A stretch of 64,000 bases of DNA from assembly GCF_003116015.1 (NCBI RefSeq), contig NZ_LGQZ01000108.1:1-64000 (forward strand), in the 5' to 3' direction. This stretch comes from Azospirillum sp. TSO22-1. Its GTDB lineage: Bacteria; Pseudomonadota; Alphaproteobacteria; Azospirillales; Azospirillaceae. The notes below the pieces were generated by a model. It was given only the letters and a program-made list of their open reading frames with translations, ran no database searches and was not told where the DNA came from. Below, one piece after another: positions 1 through 10,500 of the stretch; the first letter of the stretch is position 1, and each line of letters opens with the position of its first letter. Both the position numbers and the translations under genes were made by a program.

Positions 1-78
1 GGCTACTACAATCGCCAGCCGCTCCACTCGGCCCTCGGCGACATCACCCCAGAGCAGGCCGAGTTGCAGACCGCGTAA
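1..78 (+). mobile_element. IS3-type transposase OrfB, C-terminal end (cut by window edge)
   Basis: The frame open from base 1 reads GYYNRQPLHSALGDITPEQ and stops with TAA at 76-78. The 'YN..RPH/LHSALG..TP' string is the typical end of the IS3-family integrase-core transposase (DDE recombinase that excises and inserts the element). Only the last 25 residues are inside the window, so it cannot be said whether the gene is intact upstream. A second transposase fragment follows after 4 bases, with no recognisable IS3 terminal repeat between them, which suggests rearranged IS debris. A degenerate copy of the same coding end lies at 16321-16384. Confidence 0.8.
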
Positions 79-82
79 CCCG

Positions 83-325
83 ATGTCCATTCTCCCGAGG
101 GAAGCTCACAGCACCAATCCGCTGAAACGCTTGAACGGCGAGATCAAGCGGCGCACCAACGTCGTCGGCATCTTCCCATGCGAAGCCGCCGGCACCCGGT
201 TGGTCGGCGCCCTGCTGCTGGAGCAACACGACGAGTGGGCGGTGTGCCGACGGTACATGACCATGGAAAGCTTGGCCGTGCCGTGCAACCCTGCCGGTGA
301 CCCGCTCATCATCTCAGCGGAATAA
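83..325 (+). pseudogene. IS256-family (Mutator-type) transposase, C-terminal fragment
   Basis: The 80-residue frame contains STNPLKRLNGEIKRRTNVVG, then GIFPCEAAGTRLVGALLLEQ and DEWAVCRRYM, the conserved C-terminal end of IS256-type DDE transposases. The family is usually about 400 residues, so about four fifths of the protein is missing. The few residues before STNP (ILPREAH) look like a shortened version of the preceding family segment, so there may be an internal deletion as well. It starts 4 bases after the IS3 transposase stop. It is an inactive remnant; the ATG at 83 is probably not a real start. Confidence 0.85.
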
Positions 326-923
326 ACCGGCGGCCTCGGCGCGCCGAGGAACACGAGACCTCTTCAGACACCACGCCTCGGGGCACGATCACTCTGGAGG
401 AGAGACGGGACGCCCCAGGCCGGATTACTGACCGAGATGTTGACCGGCGGCGCGAACAGGCCGGTGTCCGGAAAATAGGGAGGAAGCTCGAACCCAGCTT
501 GGCGAAGACCGTCGACGCGCCGGACGCCGCCAGGCCCGATCGAATATGGCAACGGACGAATGTCGCTCTTTGAGATGTTCCTGTGGATTGCACGCTGCCA
601 GCAGGCACGTCGCCAGCAAAGCATATGCTGCGGGCCGGAGAGTCCAACGCGCGAACGGACGCAAGCTCCGTCCTGCGCTTTGGTCACGTCCAGTTCATCC
701 TGGCGTGGCTGCCCGGTTCGCACCGCTGCGAATGATACAGTCCTCATCAATGAAAAGCAATGAGATCAGCAGTTCTATGACGTAACCTTCTTGTTCGGAA
801 CGCATATTACTATATATTTTGTCAATTTCTTATTGACTACAGCGCATGGGGCTGTCATTGCCGCTTGACGTCCTGCGATTGCGCTATCACGCTTTTCACG
901 AACATGTGTGGAATCGGATCGCC
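326..923. other. Intergenic stretch after IS remnants
   Basis: No convincing gene. Bases 780-845 are AT-rich and could hold the promoter of the downstream lipoprotein gene. On the minus strand, from a TTG at 664, a short frame begins like a lipoprotein signal peptide (AAYALLATCLLAAC), but it has poor translation signals and the rest of the 79 residues resembles nothing. It may be the head of a decayed lipoprotein gene. Confidence 0.5.
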
Positions 924-2090
924 ATGGTTCGAGATGCCTGCAGCATCCGGCTCCCGGGGGCACTGCCGCTCTCGGTGTTTTCCCTGGCCTTCGTCGTCGC
1001 GGGCGTTTCAGGCTGCGGGCTGCTGCCTCCCGGCGGAGGGGCCGTCGAACCGGCCGCGGGGGCGTGGTCCTGCCAACCCCTGGGGCCCATTCCCGGCCCG
1101 GAGGACATTGCCCTCGACCGCGAGAAGGGCCTCGCCTACGTTTCCTCGACCGACCGGTGGGCGGCGGACGGGAAGGCCGCGCCGGTCATACCGGATGAGC
1201 ACCACGGCCGCATCTACCGCATCGACCTGAAGACGGACCCGGCCACAGCAACCGACGTTACACCCGGCGCGTTTCGTTGGCGCGAGTTCCTGCCGCAGGG
1301 CATCGATCTCTTGGACGAGGGACCGGAGCGCCGCCTGTTCGTGGTCAACCGGCAGCGGGCGGCGGACGGAAGCACCTGTGGTGGCGGCGGCGGCATCGAG
1401 ATTCTGACGGTGCCGTCCGATGGCGGCCCCCTGGGTTACGACCGCACGGTCCAGGACGCCGAGGCGCTGCCCAACCCGAACGACGTGGCGGCGACCGGCG
1501 ATGGCTTCTATGTCTCCAATTCGAGCGACACGCGCTCCTGCATCGGCCAAAAGCTGGGCGCCCTGTTCGGCCGTACCGGCGGCCACGTCGTGCGGTACGA
1601 TGGATCCCGCTTCCAGCGCGTCGACGGCACGGTGGAATTTGCCAACGGGCTCCTCGCCGACCGGGCGTCGCGTCGCCTGTTCGTGGCGTCTACCCTGGAT
1701 GGGACCGTGCGCGCGTACCGCTGGGACGGAGCCGGACGGACGGAGCCGGACGGCAGCGTGCCTGTCCGAACCGGATCGGGAGTGGACAACCTGAGCTGGC
1801 TCCGCGACGGCTCGATCCTCACCGCGGCGCACCCCAGTCCGCTGCGCTTCCTGCTCTATTCCGCCGGGATCGTCCACACCTCGCCCACGCAGATTCTGCA
1901 CATCGCGTCCTCGTCCACTGGCGCCCGTGCGGTGCGCGAAATCCTCCGCGACGACGGCGAACGGCTGTCGGCGGGCAGCGCCGCCGCGCTTTACGAATCC
2001 GCCGACGGGACGGTGCGCCGCCTGCTCGTGGGCGCGGTCTTCGCCGATCATCTGCTGCTGTGCCGAGACGAGGGGCCTGCCCGTCCCTAG
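924..2090 (+). CDS. Beta-propeller lipoprotein, paraoxonase/SMP-30-like
   Basis: Predicted 388-residue exported lipoprotein. The ATG at 924 is chosen over an in-frame ATG at 846 because it places a normal signal peptide at the N-terminus ending in the lipobox VSGC (Cys at about residue 32). The mature part has repeated propeller-like blades: PGPEDIALDREKGLAYVSS, then LPQGIDLL..RRLFVVN, NDVAATGDGFYVSN, FANGLLADRASRRLFVAS and VDNLSWLRDGSILTA. This pattern is seen in six-bladed propellers of the paraoxonase/arylesterase and SMP-30/gluconolactonase superfamily, which bind a catalytic calcium. A lactonase or esterase role is possible but unproven. It stands alone between IS debris and the partition genes, with an AT-rich leader upstream. 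Confidence 0.7.
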   Translation: MVRDACSIRLPGALPLSVFSLAFVVAGVSGCGLLPPGGGAVEPAAGAWSCQPLGPIPGPEDIALDREKGLAYVSSTDRWAADGKAAPVIPDEHHGRIYRIDLKTDPATATDVTPGAFRWREFLPQGIDLLDEGPERRLFVVNRQRAADGSTCGGGGGIEILTVPSDGGPLGYDRTVQDAEALPNPNDVAATGDGFYVSNSSDTRSCIGQKLGALFGRTGGHVVRYDGSRFQRVDGTVEFANGLLADRASRRLFVASTLDGTVRAYRWDGAGRTEPDGSVPVRTGSGVDNLSWLRDGSILTAAHPSPLRFLLYSAGIVHTSPTQILHIASSSTGARAVREILRDDGERLSAGSAAALYESADGTVRRLLVGAVFADHLLLCRDEGPARP

Positions 2091-2265
2091 GATTCCACGC
2101 TCCAGGAGGCGTTGCGTCGGGAGATGGAGACCAAGCTTACCGAGTGCTTCGTCAACGGGAACGCCACGACGGCGGATCGGGCCGCCAGTCCCGAGGTGGC
2201 GGCACCGCCCCCCCCGCGGGGATCGCGGTTGATCGGGCTGCCGCTCGCGGGCGGGGGGGCTTCCA
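2091..2265. other. Spacer between lipoprotein gene and partition palindromes
   Basis: An AGGAGG-containing stretch at about 2103 precedes an ATG at 2124 in a plus frame that runs on across the palindromes and into antisense of parB. Its composition (proline and arginine runs) argues against a real protein. No other feature was seen. Confidence 0.4.
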
Positions 2266-2281
2266 TGTGGGACGTCCCACA
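2266..2281. promoter_or_regulatory. Perfect 16-bp palindrome, candidate parS site 1
   Basis: TGTGGGACGTCCCACA is fully self-complementary. It lies 64 bases past the end of parB and shares its arms with the second palindrome at 2301-2330. Paired palindromes beside parAB are the usual form of a plasmid or chromid centromere bound by ParB. The assignment is by position and symmetry only. Confidence 0.55.
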
Positions 2282-2300
2282 CGGACGGCGAAACCGGCGC

Positions 2301-2330
2301 ACGGCGATGTGGGATGTCCCACATCGCCGT
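2301..2330. promoter_or_regulatory. 30-bp inverted repeat, candidate parS site 2
   Basis: Two perfect 14-base arms, ACGGCGATGTGGGA and TCCCACATCGCCGT, flank a TG centre. The core TGTGGGATGTCCCACA differs from site 1 by one base. It abuts the parB stop codon (shared base 2330), so it could also act as a transcript end structure. The repeated core in site 1 favours a protein-binding role. Confidence 0.55.
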
Positions 2331-3217
2331 CACGCGCCCGCGTCTTCCCGGAGGATGGCGTCGATCTCGGCGCGCAGCGTACGCAGGCGCTCGCGGTGCG
2401 CCTCGTCCAGGTGGCGGCGCTGCTCGCGCACCACAGCGACGTCGCGCACGATGCGCTTCACGCTGGCCTCCAGGGTGCGCAGCGGGTCGTGTGGGCCGGC
2501 GTCACGAACCTGTGCCATTCCCTCCCCTTGCGCGTGATCGCGCTTGGCCTGCCGCATCGTCTTGACGCTCGCCCCTGCCTTGGCCTGCTCCCACAGCGCG
2601 GACCGCAGCGCGTCGGGCGCCGCCGCAATCTCGATCAGCACCGAGCGCGAGACGTGCGTGAAGGCCGCCGTGTACTCCGCCAGCATGTCCTCCGGCAGCG
2701 TCAGGATGGCCAGCAGCTTGGTGACATCGGTGCGGTCCTTGCCGACCACCACGGCCAGTTCCTCATGGGTGTAGCCGTGCTTGCCGGCGAGGCGGGCAAG
2801 GGCAGCGGCCACCTCCACCGCGTTGAGGTCGACGCGCTGGACGTTGTCGATCAGCCCGATCTCGTCCGGGTCGCCGGATGTCAGGATGGCGAAGATCGTC
2901 GTGCGGCCCAGCATCTCATGCGCGCGCACCCGCCGCTCGCCGCCGATCAGCAGATAGTCGCCCTGCGGCAACGGCCGGACCAGCACCGGGTTCTGCAGGC
3001 CGTGCCGCTCGATGGAGGCGGCGAGCCCGCGCAGCTCCGTCTCGTCGAAGCTGCGGCGCGGCTGGTCGGGGTTGCGCTTCACGCGGGCGAGGTCCAGTTC
3101 CACCACGTGCGGGAACCCGGCCGACGTGCCGAACAGCTTGTCGGAGCCAACGGTGAGCGTCGCGGCGGGGGCGCTGCCCAGCAATTCCCTGGTCTTGCGC
3201 TCGAACTTACGCGACAT
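2330..3217 (-). CDS. parB: ParB-type centromere-binding partition protein
   Basis: 295-residue ParB/Spo0J family protein: a CTPase clamp that loads at parS and links the replicon to ParA. The start at 3217 (MSRKFERKTR) is preferred to the upstream frame opening because the preceding residues are arginine/proline filler. The N-terminal ParB domain contains the box LIGGERRVRAHEML at about residues 90-104, followed by LIDNVQRVDLNAVEVAAAL and a helix-turn-helix region (YTHEELAVVVGKDRTDVTKL, about residues 150-170). The C-terminus is charged and helical, fitting dimerisation. The start overlaps the end of parA by 11 bases. The gene ends directly on the candidate parS palindromes. Confidence 0.93.
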   Translation of the reverse strand: MSRKFERKTRELLGSAPAATLTVGSDKLFGTSAGFPHVVELDLARVKRNPDQPRRSFDETELRGLAASIERHGLQNPVLVRPLPQGDYLLIGGERRVRAHEMLGRTTIFAILTSGDPDEIGLIDNVQRVDLNAVEVAAALARLAGKHGYTHEELAVVVGKDRTDVTKLLAILTLPEDMLAEYTAAFTHVSRSVLIEIAAAPDALRSALWEQAKAGASVKTMRQAKRDHAQGEGMAQVRDAGPHDPLRTLEASVKRIVRDVAVVREQRRHLDEAHRERLRTLRAEIDAILREDAGA

Positions 3218-4220
3218 GCGCGGCCTCCCGCTGCTTGGCGTAGGCGCGGATCTGCCGCGCCACCTCGCGGAAGGTCTCGGCACCTGGCGCCGAAGGGTCG
3301 CCGGCCAGCGTGATCATGCCGGCCGCCGCCGCCTTGCCGTACACCGTGGCGCGCGGGATCGGCGCGAACACCGGCACGTGGGCGGCGTAGGACTCGCGCA
3401 GCTCGTGCAGGGTGGCGCGGTCCTGGGTCAGGCGGTCGTTGTACATGGTGGGGATGATGCCGGCGATGCGCAGGCCGGGATTCACCCGGCGGCGGATGCG
3501 GGTGATGGTGTCCACCAGCCGCTTGACGCCCAGCAGCGACAGGGCCTCGGTCTGCACCGGGACGATCACCAGTTCGGATGCCGACAGCGCGTTGGCGGTG
3601 ACGAGGCCGAGGTTCGGCGCGCAGTCCATGACGACAAAGTCGTAGGTGCCGTGCACCTCGTCCAGCTTCTCGCGCAGCACCAGGCCGCCGGTGGAGTCGG
3701 CGGCCAGCTCGACATCGGCGTCGGCCAGCGACAGCCCGGCGGGCACGAGGTCGAGCCCGCGCTCTCCCGTCGGCACGATGACCGAGGACAACGGCTCGTC
3801 GGAGCGCAGCACGAAGTACAGCGTCTTGCGGCGCTGCTCCAGTTCGACGATGGCGGCGTTCCCGATGCCGACGTGGACGGTGGCATTGCTCTGGGAATCG
3901 CAGTCGATCAGCAGCACGCGCCCCCCGCCCTCGGTCAGCGCGTACGCGAGGTTCACCGCGGTGGCGGTCTTGCCCACCCCGCCCTTCTGATTGGCGACGG
4001 CGAGGAAGACGGCCGAGCGCGGCCGGTCTTCGGCGGTCTCGCCGGCCAGGACGTCCAGCACCTGCTGCGGGATGCGCTCCGCTCCACTCTCCCAGCGGCT
4101 GATTTTCGCCTTGGTATAGCTGCGGCCGAGCTGGGCGTTCAGCCACTCGGCGAACTGCGTCTGGTTCTCGCCCCGGCGCTCGCGCAGGTGGCGCATCTCG
4201 TCGCCTCCGATCGACGGCAT
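3207..4220 (-). CDS. parA: ParA-type partition ATPase with N-terminal HTH
   Basis: 337-residue Walker-type partition ATPase. ParA binds DNA non-specifically in its ATP form and forms the gradient that moves ParB-parS complexes. Residues about 8-60 are an XRE-like helix-turn-helix (MRHLRERRGENQTQFAEWLN, then KISRWESG), typical of plasmid ParA proteins that repress their own promoter. The deviant Walker A motif KGGVGKT is at residues 79-85, the A' motif region is VLLIDCDSQSNAT and the Walker B region is FVVMDCAPNLG. The start at 4220 is supported by a GGGGAAG ribosome site 5-10 bases upstream; longer in-frame extensions are low-complexity. It is co-transcribed with parB. A promoter with repeated operators lies just upstream. 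Confidence 0.93.
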   Translation of the reverse strand: MPSIGGDEMRHLRERRGENQTQFAEWLNAQLGRSYTKAKISRWESGAERIPQQVLDVLAGETAEDRPRSAVFLAVANQKGGVGKTATAVNLAYALTEGGGRVLLIDCDSQSNATVHVGIGNAAIVELEQRRKTLYFVLRSDEPLSSVIVPTGERGLDLVPAGLSLADADVELAADSTGGLVLREKLDEVHGTYDFVVMDCAPNLGLVTANALSASELVIVPVQTEALSLLGVKRLVDTITRIRRRVNPGLRIAGIIPTMYNDRLTQDRATLHELRESYAAHVPVFAPIPRATVYGKAAAAGMITLAGDPSAPGAETFREVARQIRAYAKQREAAHVA

Positions 4221-4249
4221 CGTTCTTCCCCTGGTGTGTAAGCAGGGCG

Positions 4250-4279
4250 ATTCTGCGCAAGTTGCCGGAACTTTGTCAA
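4250..4279 (-). promoter_or_regulatory. Predicted parAB promoter (sigma70-like)
   Basis: Reading the minus strand, TTGACA (4279-4274) is followed after 18 bases by CAGAAT (4255-4250), 30 bases before the parA start. A 14-base repeat fills the spacer between the two hexamers, which suggests direct repression when it is occupied. Confidence 0.6.
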
Positions 4280-4304
4280 CGCCGCCCTGCCAAGTTGCCG
4301 GAAC
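4258..4304. repeat. Two 14-bp direct repeats, probable parA operator
   Basis: CAAGTTGCCGGAAC occurs at 4258-4271 and again, identical, at 4291-4304, spaced 33 bases (about three helical turns). The first copy lies between the -35 and -10 hexamers of the predicted parAB promoter and the second just upstream of the -35. ParA carries an HTH, so autoregulation through this pair is the likely role; this is inferred from geometry. Confidence 0.6.
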
Positions 4305-4523
4305 AGCCGCATGCACGTCCTGCCGCTTCAGTCGCGGGATGCGCTGTTCTCGGCCGACAAGATCGGAGCGGTGTCGTCCATGACGGCGGCGGTTATGGGG
4401 CACGAACTCCCGCGCGGGTCCCGACGAACCCGTGGCGATAGTGGTGGGGCAGGGCAGGGGAGGTGCGGGCGCACTCCGCCCGCTGCTGGGACGCAGAATG
4501 CCAGAGATAGGAATATCATCAAC

Positions 4524-4557
4524 GGGTGGCGCGCGAACCGCCGTTCGAGCGCCACCC
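4524..4557 (-). terminator. Stem-loop after the polyketide synthase gene
   Basis: GGGTGGCGC (4524-4532) pairs with GCGCCACCC (4549-4557), and inside it CGAAC pairs with GTTCG around a CGCC loop. It lies 13-46 bases past the PKS stop in transcription direction. The following bases are only moderately T-rich, so it is a terminator-like or mRNA-stabilising structure, not a textbook Rho-independent terminator. A smaller palindrome (4562-4579) overlaps the stop itself. Confidence 0.55.
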
Positions 4558-4569
4558 TTGCGGCGTCCT

Positions 4570-7500
4570 CTAGGACGCCCGGTCCTGCGCCAGAATGCCT
4601 TCCTCGACGCGCTCGGCCATGTCGACCAGGGTCGGTCCGCGCGTAAGATAGAGCATCCGTAACCGGATGCCGGTCCTGTCGAACACGCCGGCCGAGATTT
4701 CCGCCGCCATGAGCGAGTCGGTTCCAAGGTCACCGAGCGAACTGGTCGGATTGATCCGGCTTTTCGGGATGTTCAGGACCGCTGCCACGATCTCGACCAT
4801 CAGGTCGAACACGACCGCGCGGCGTTCCCTGGGGGCGAGGCCAAGGACGCCGCTTCGGAACGCCTCCGCGGAGCGGCCGGCGGCGGTCTGTCCGGCCGGC
4901 AGCACGTCGGCCAGACGCGCTCTTTCCCGGTCGTTCGCCTGCCGGGCCCAAAGCGGCCAGTCGATGTCCGCGGCGTCGAAGCTTCCCCAGTTCTCGGCGA
5001 GGGCCTCCTCCAGGATCCCGAAGACGGAGGCCATCGGCAACGGCCGCAGACCAGCCCGGGCCAGGCGGTCGGCCGTCCGCCCGTCACGGACGGCCATCCC
5101 GGCATCCGCCACCGGGCCCCAGTTCACGCAGGTGGCGGCAAGCCCGCGCGCCCTGCGGTGCAGGACGAGCCCATGCAGGAATCCGTTGGCTCCCGCATAG
5201 TTGTACTGACCGGCGTTGCCCCAGGATCCGGCGATGGAGCCGTAGCAGACGAAGAAGCGCAGATCCTCGCCGGCAAAGGCGCGATGCAGGTTCAAGGCGC
5301 CCAACGCCTTCGCCGACAGGACCCGGTCCAGCATGGACGCGTCCATCGACTCGATCGCGGCGTCGGCGAGAACGCCGGCGCAGTGGATGACGCCGCGGAT
5401 GGGCGGCATCTGCGGCTTCAGGCGCGCCAGCGCTGCGGCCAGACGGTCCGGATCGGCCACATCCGCCTGTTCGAAGACGACCCGGACCCCGCCCTCCCCG
5501 AGGTTCCGCAAGAGCTCCCGCGCCTCTTCCGACGAGGGGCCGCTCCGGCTGATCACCGCCAGCGATCCGGCGCCCCGCGCCGCCAGCCACCGGAGGGTCT
5601 CCAGGCCGATGCCGCCGAACCCCCCGGTCACCAGATACCCGGCATCGGGAGCAACGACCGGCCGGGGCTGCTGCCGCAGCACCGGCACGGCACGGTCCGC
5701 GATCGCGACCGCCAGCCTGCCTTCATGGGCATGGCGTGCGCAGGCGGTGAAGGCGTCTTCCACGGACAGCGCCGAGACGATGGTCACGGGCATCGGCTCG
5801 AAATTCGGAGACCGCAGATACGCCGCCACCGAGTCCAGCGCGGCGCGCACGTCTTGCGGGGCCTGCCTGACGGCGCGGGCCAGGGACAGCCGGGTGAAGC
5901 GGATGCCCCGTTCGGCGAAGCGGATCGGAATCGTCTCGGCGCTATCGGGCGTCATCGGCGCGTGGTCGAGATAGATGCCGCCGGCGCGGATGCAATCGAG
6001 TCCGGCGACGCGCAATTCCCCCGTCAGTGGGCTGAGCACCACGTCCACCCCGCGGCCGGCCGTCGCCTGCAGCGCGAGATCGCGGAAGGCGAGCGTCTCG
6101 GAAGCGGCGACGTGCGTGCAGCCGTGGCTTCTGAGCTGATCGCGCCGGCGGTCGGTGTCCGCCGTGGCGATGACCTTCGCCCCGGCCCGGAGCGCCAGCC
6201 GCAGGGCGGCCATGCCGGGTCCGGAACAGGCGTCCTGGATGAGGACCCAGTGATCCCGTTTCAAGGACGCGACGCCGAACAGCGCATACTGAGCCAGCAG
6301 CCAGTCGAACAGCGCGCCGCCGTCGTCGGCCGGGAGATCGTTGGGACAGGGGAGAACCAGATCGGCCGGAAGCGTCAGATACGCCCCGATCGGCGCCCGT
6401 TCGGCGAAGGCAAGTGCCCTCCGGCCGGCGGCCAGCCCCTCGACGCCGTCGCCGACGGCCGAGATCAGGCCGGCGCACTGCAGGTCGAGAACCGGCACGG
6501 CGAGGGGGGTGAGCCCCCGCAGGACCGGCCGGTGGGCCTCGCCGAGCCCGACCGACCCGACGGCGATCTCCACCTCATGGGCGGCCGGACTGCGTCGGCC
6601 GGTCTCGACGAAGCAGCGTTTGCGGACGCCGCCACGGTCGAAGACGCCGAAGGCGAAGTTCGCGCCCGGGACCGCCAGGTGGTCGCGGTAGCGCTCCGGC
6701 CCGAGGCGCGCGACGCGTCCCACGGCGCGGTCGGTGCCCCTGAACGCCACTTCCGGCTCGTCCGCCGGGGTCCGGAGTTCGGCCGTCAGGTTCGTCGCCG
6801 CGGCGAAGGGCAGGCGGGTCGCCAGATCCACCAGCTTGAACCGCAGGTTCGGAAGCTCCAGGCGCGCGGCGCGGAGGGCGCTCCAAAGAGCACTCTGGCC
6901 GGGCGCGCCCTCCGCCTTGTCGCCGTGGCGGACGATCTGGGTTCCGGCCGTGCACACCGTGACCGGCGGCATACGCGGCAGGTCCATGCCCGACAGCGTG
7001 CAGGTGAGGTGCAGGACGTCGAGCATGTCGGCACGCCCGACGATCCGATCGTCGGGACCGGTCATGCTGTCCGTCAGATCGAGCGCCCACAGGTAAAGGA
7101 TGCCGTCCAGCGTCTCCACGCCCGCCTCGTGGAGCAGCCGGGCCATGTCGGCCCGCGACCCCCGGGCGATCTCGAACCCGCCGTCCGCCGTCCGGGCGAA
7201 GCCCTCGCCCGGCTCGACGATGTCGAACAGCATGCGCGACCGCGCCCCCATGTCCCGCAGGGCGGCGGCCACCCCGGTGGAATCCTTGAAGACCAGCCAT
7301 CGCGTGGCGCGCGGAAGGTCGCGGGGGGCCGGCCGCCGGCTCGGCCAGGCGGTGGTGTAGAGCAGCTCGCTCTGCGTCCGCGCATCCGGATGGCGCAACT
7401 CGACCGGGCGGACGCGCAGGCCGAACAGCTCCACCAGGACCGTGCCCCCGTCGTCGAAGAGAACGAGGTCGATCCGCTCCCCCGCCACCGTCACGTGGCA

Positions 7501-10500
7501 CCACGCCGCGCTCCCGGTCTTGGCGTGAAAGCGCAACTGGTCGATGCCCACCGGCAGGGCGACGGCGTGGCCGCCGTCCGGCCGCCCGGCGAGCCGCAGC
7601 GCCAGCACCGCCTGCAGCGCGCCGTCCAGTATCGCCGGATGGATGAAGTAATCGGCCGCCGTCCGGCCTTCGTCGTCGCCCAGTCCGAGGCGGACGAGAG
7701 CCTCTCCCGCCCCGGTCCAGCCCTCCCGAATGCAGCGGAACGCCGGGCCGTACTCCATCCCCAGCCGGGCCACGTCCGCGTAGAAAGCCTCGGGATCCAG
7801 CCGGTCGGCGCACCGCCGGCGCAGGGCCGCCGGATCGACCTGCGAGCGCAGCGGCGGCACCGGCGTGGCGGTCAGCGTTCCGGTCGCCACGCGCGACCAG
7901 GGCGCATCCGGCTTGTTCTCGCGGCAATGGATGCCGAAGGCGCCGCCCGTGCCATCGAGCTGCACGCGGACGACCGGCGTCGAGAAGGTGGCCAGGGAAC
8001 CATGGATTTCCAGGTTCTCGACCGCGGACGATCGCGCCTTGTCCGGCCGGGCGACCAGGGCGAGTTCGACGTAGCCGGCGGCCGGGAAGACCGGTTCGCC
8101 CTGAACCCGGTGGTCGAACAGATAGGGATGCGCGGACCGCGAGAAATCGCCTTCCCAGCCGGGCGTCGCCTCGTTCACCCGGCGCCCGAGGAACGGGTGC
8201 TCGTGGTTGCCCAGCCGGTCCGCCTTCGAGGTCTCCGTTTCGACCCAGAGATCCTCCCTGTCCCAGGGATAGGAGAGCAGGGGAACCAGATTGCCGTCCG
8301 GGTAGGGACGCTCCCAGTCGAAATCGACGCCCTGGACGTAGAGCCTGGCCATCGATTCCGCGAACTGCGCCGCCTCTTCCTGGCCGCGTCGGAGCGACGG
8401 CAGGCAGACCCCCGGCTTCCCGGCCGTCCGCAGGCAATCGAGAAGGGAGGACGCCAACGCCGGATGCGGCCCGATCTCCAGGAACAGGGTGTGCCCGGCG
8501 CCGATCATCGCCTCGGCCGCGCGCAGGAATTCGACCCGCCGGCGCAGGTTGCGCCACCAGTAGCCGGCATCCTGCCCGGCACCTTCCACCGGGCCGCCCG
8601 TGACGGTCGAGAACAGCGGAAGGTCGGGCGTCCGGGGCGCAAGCCCGTCCAGGCTCTCCAGGAAGCGCGTCTCCAGCCCATCCATGTGGCGGCTGTGATA
8701 GGCGATGTGGACCGGCAGGACCTTGTTGAAGACCGACCGCGCGTCGAGCAGCCGCGCCGCCTCCTCGATCCGCGCCGCGTCGCCGGCGAGCGTCACGGTT
8801 CCGGGGCCGTTGACCGCGGCGATGTCCAGGTCCCTGACGAGGTCCGCGTCGAGCTCGATTTCCGACAGGCCGACCGCCAGCATCCGGCCCGGTCCGTCGC
8901 AGGTCTGCTGCAGGCGGGACCGGTGCCAGGTGACCCGGAGGGCGTCCTCCAGGCTCAGCGACCCCGCGGCCCAGGCGGCGGCCATCTCGCCGGCGCTGTG
9001 GCCGACGACGGCGGAGGGGCGAAGGCCGTAGCCGCGGGCGGTTTCCGTCAGCATGACCTGGAGCGCGAAATTCGCCGGCTGGGCGAATTTCGGCTCGCGC
9101 ATCGGCTGCCCGTCCGAGCGGGCGAAAAGCTCGCGCAGCGACCACCCCGACAGATCCCGCCAGATGGCGTCGCAGCGGTCCAGCGCGGCCGCGGCCAGCG
9201 GCTCGGCCTCGATCAATCCGCGGCCCATGCCCCAGGACTGGGCCCCCATCCCCGTGTAGACGAACGCCAGCGATCCGCGGAAGCGGTCGGTGGCGGCCTG
9301 GACGAAACCGCCGCTTACCTCGCCGGTGTCGGAGAACTGCCGCAGGTGCCGGCGCACGTCGTCGGTGGTGCGGGCGACGATTGCCGCGCGATGGCCGAGG
9401 TGGGAGCGCCGCCGGGCCAGCGTGTAGCCGAGGTCGGCGACGGGAATGCCCGGATCGGCCCCAAGCACCTGATGCAGCCTCATGAACTGCCGGGTCAGCG
9501 ACCGGTCGCTTCGGGCGGACACGGGAATCAGCAGCAGCCTTGCCGGTTCGGTCGGGGCCACCCGCCGGGGCGGCGGCGCCTCGCGCAGGACGACGTGGGC
9601 GTTGGTGCCGCCGTATCCGAAGGAGTTCACGGAGGCCAGCCGGCCGCCCGGGCCTTCGGGCCAGGGGCGCAGCTTCGTCGCGACCTCCAGCCCGAGGTCT
9701 TCCAGGTCGACCGCTTCGGGGGGAGACTTGAAATGCAGGCTCGGCGGGAGCTTCCGGTGCCGCAGGGCGAGCGTGGTCTTGATCACGCCGGCCACACCGG
9801 CCGCCGCCTCCAGATGGCCGATGTTGGACTTGGCCGACCCGACGAGCAAAGGCCCGTGGGACGGGCTTCGGTCCCTGGCGATCGCTTCGGACAGCGAGCG
9901 GAGTTCGGTGGCGTCGCCGGCCTTCGTGCCCGTGCCGTGCGCCTCGACATAGCCGACTTGGTCTGGGGCGACGCCGGCCCGGGCGTAGACCTCCCGGATC
10001 AGGGCGACCTGCGACTCGCGGTTGGGCAGGGTGATCCCGTCGGTCCGGCCATCCTGGTTGACGCCGGTCTCGACGACCACGGCGTGGATCGGATCGCCGT
10101 CCCGCAGGGCGGTGGAAAGCGGTTTCAGGATGATGATCCCGGCCCCTTCCCCGCGGCCGTATCCGTCTCCGCTCGCGTCGAAACTCTTGCAGCGGCCGTC
10201 CGGCGACAGAAAACCGCCCTTGCTCATCGCGACGGAATAGGCGGGGCGGAACATCAGGCTGACGCCGCCGGCCAGGGCCAGATCGCAATCCCCGCGCCGC
10301 AGCGCCTGGACCGCCAGATGCAGGGCGACCAGCGAGGAGGAGCAGGCCGTGTCGACCGTCATGCTCGGCCCCTTCAGGTCGAACACGTAGGACAGCCTGT
10401 TCGAGAGCATGACCAGGGTTGCGCTGACCGCGGTGTGGCTGGAGATCGCCTCGCGGTTCAGGGCGTTGAGCTGGTGCAGCAGGTTGTCGTTGGTGAAGCC

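Noticed and set aside
425..664. Short minus-strand frame with a lipoprotein-like signal
   Set aside because: TTG start with a ribosome site too close, and no plausible mature domain; kept only as a remark in the gap entry.
846..923. Upstream start for the beta-propeller lipoprotein
   Set aside because: It would put 26 residues before a normal lipoprotein signal peptide; the ATG at 924 fits export better.
2112..2537. Plus-strand frame starting near AGGAGG after the propeller gene
   Set aside because: It runs through both palindromes and antisense to parB with low-complexity sequence.
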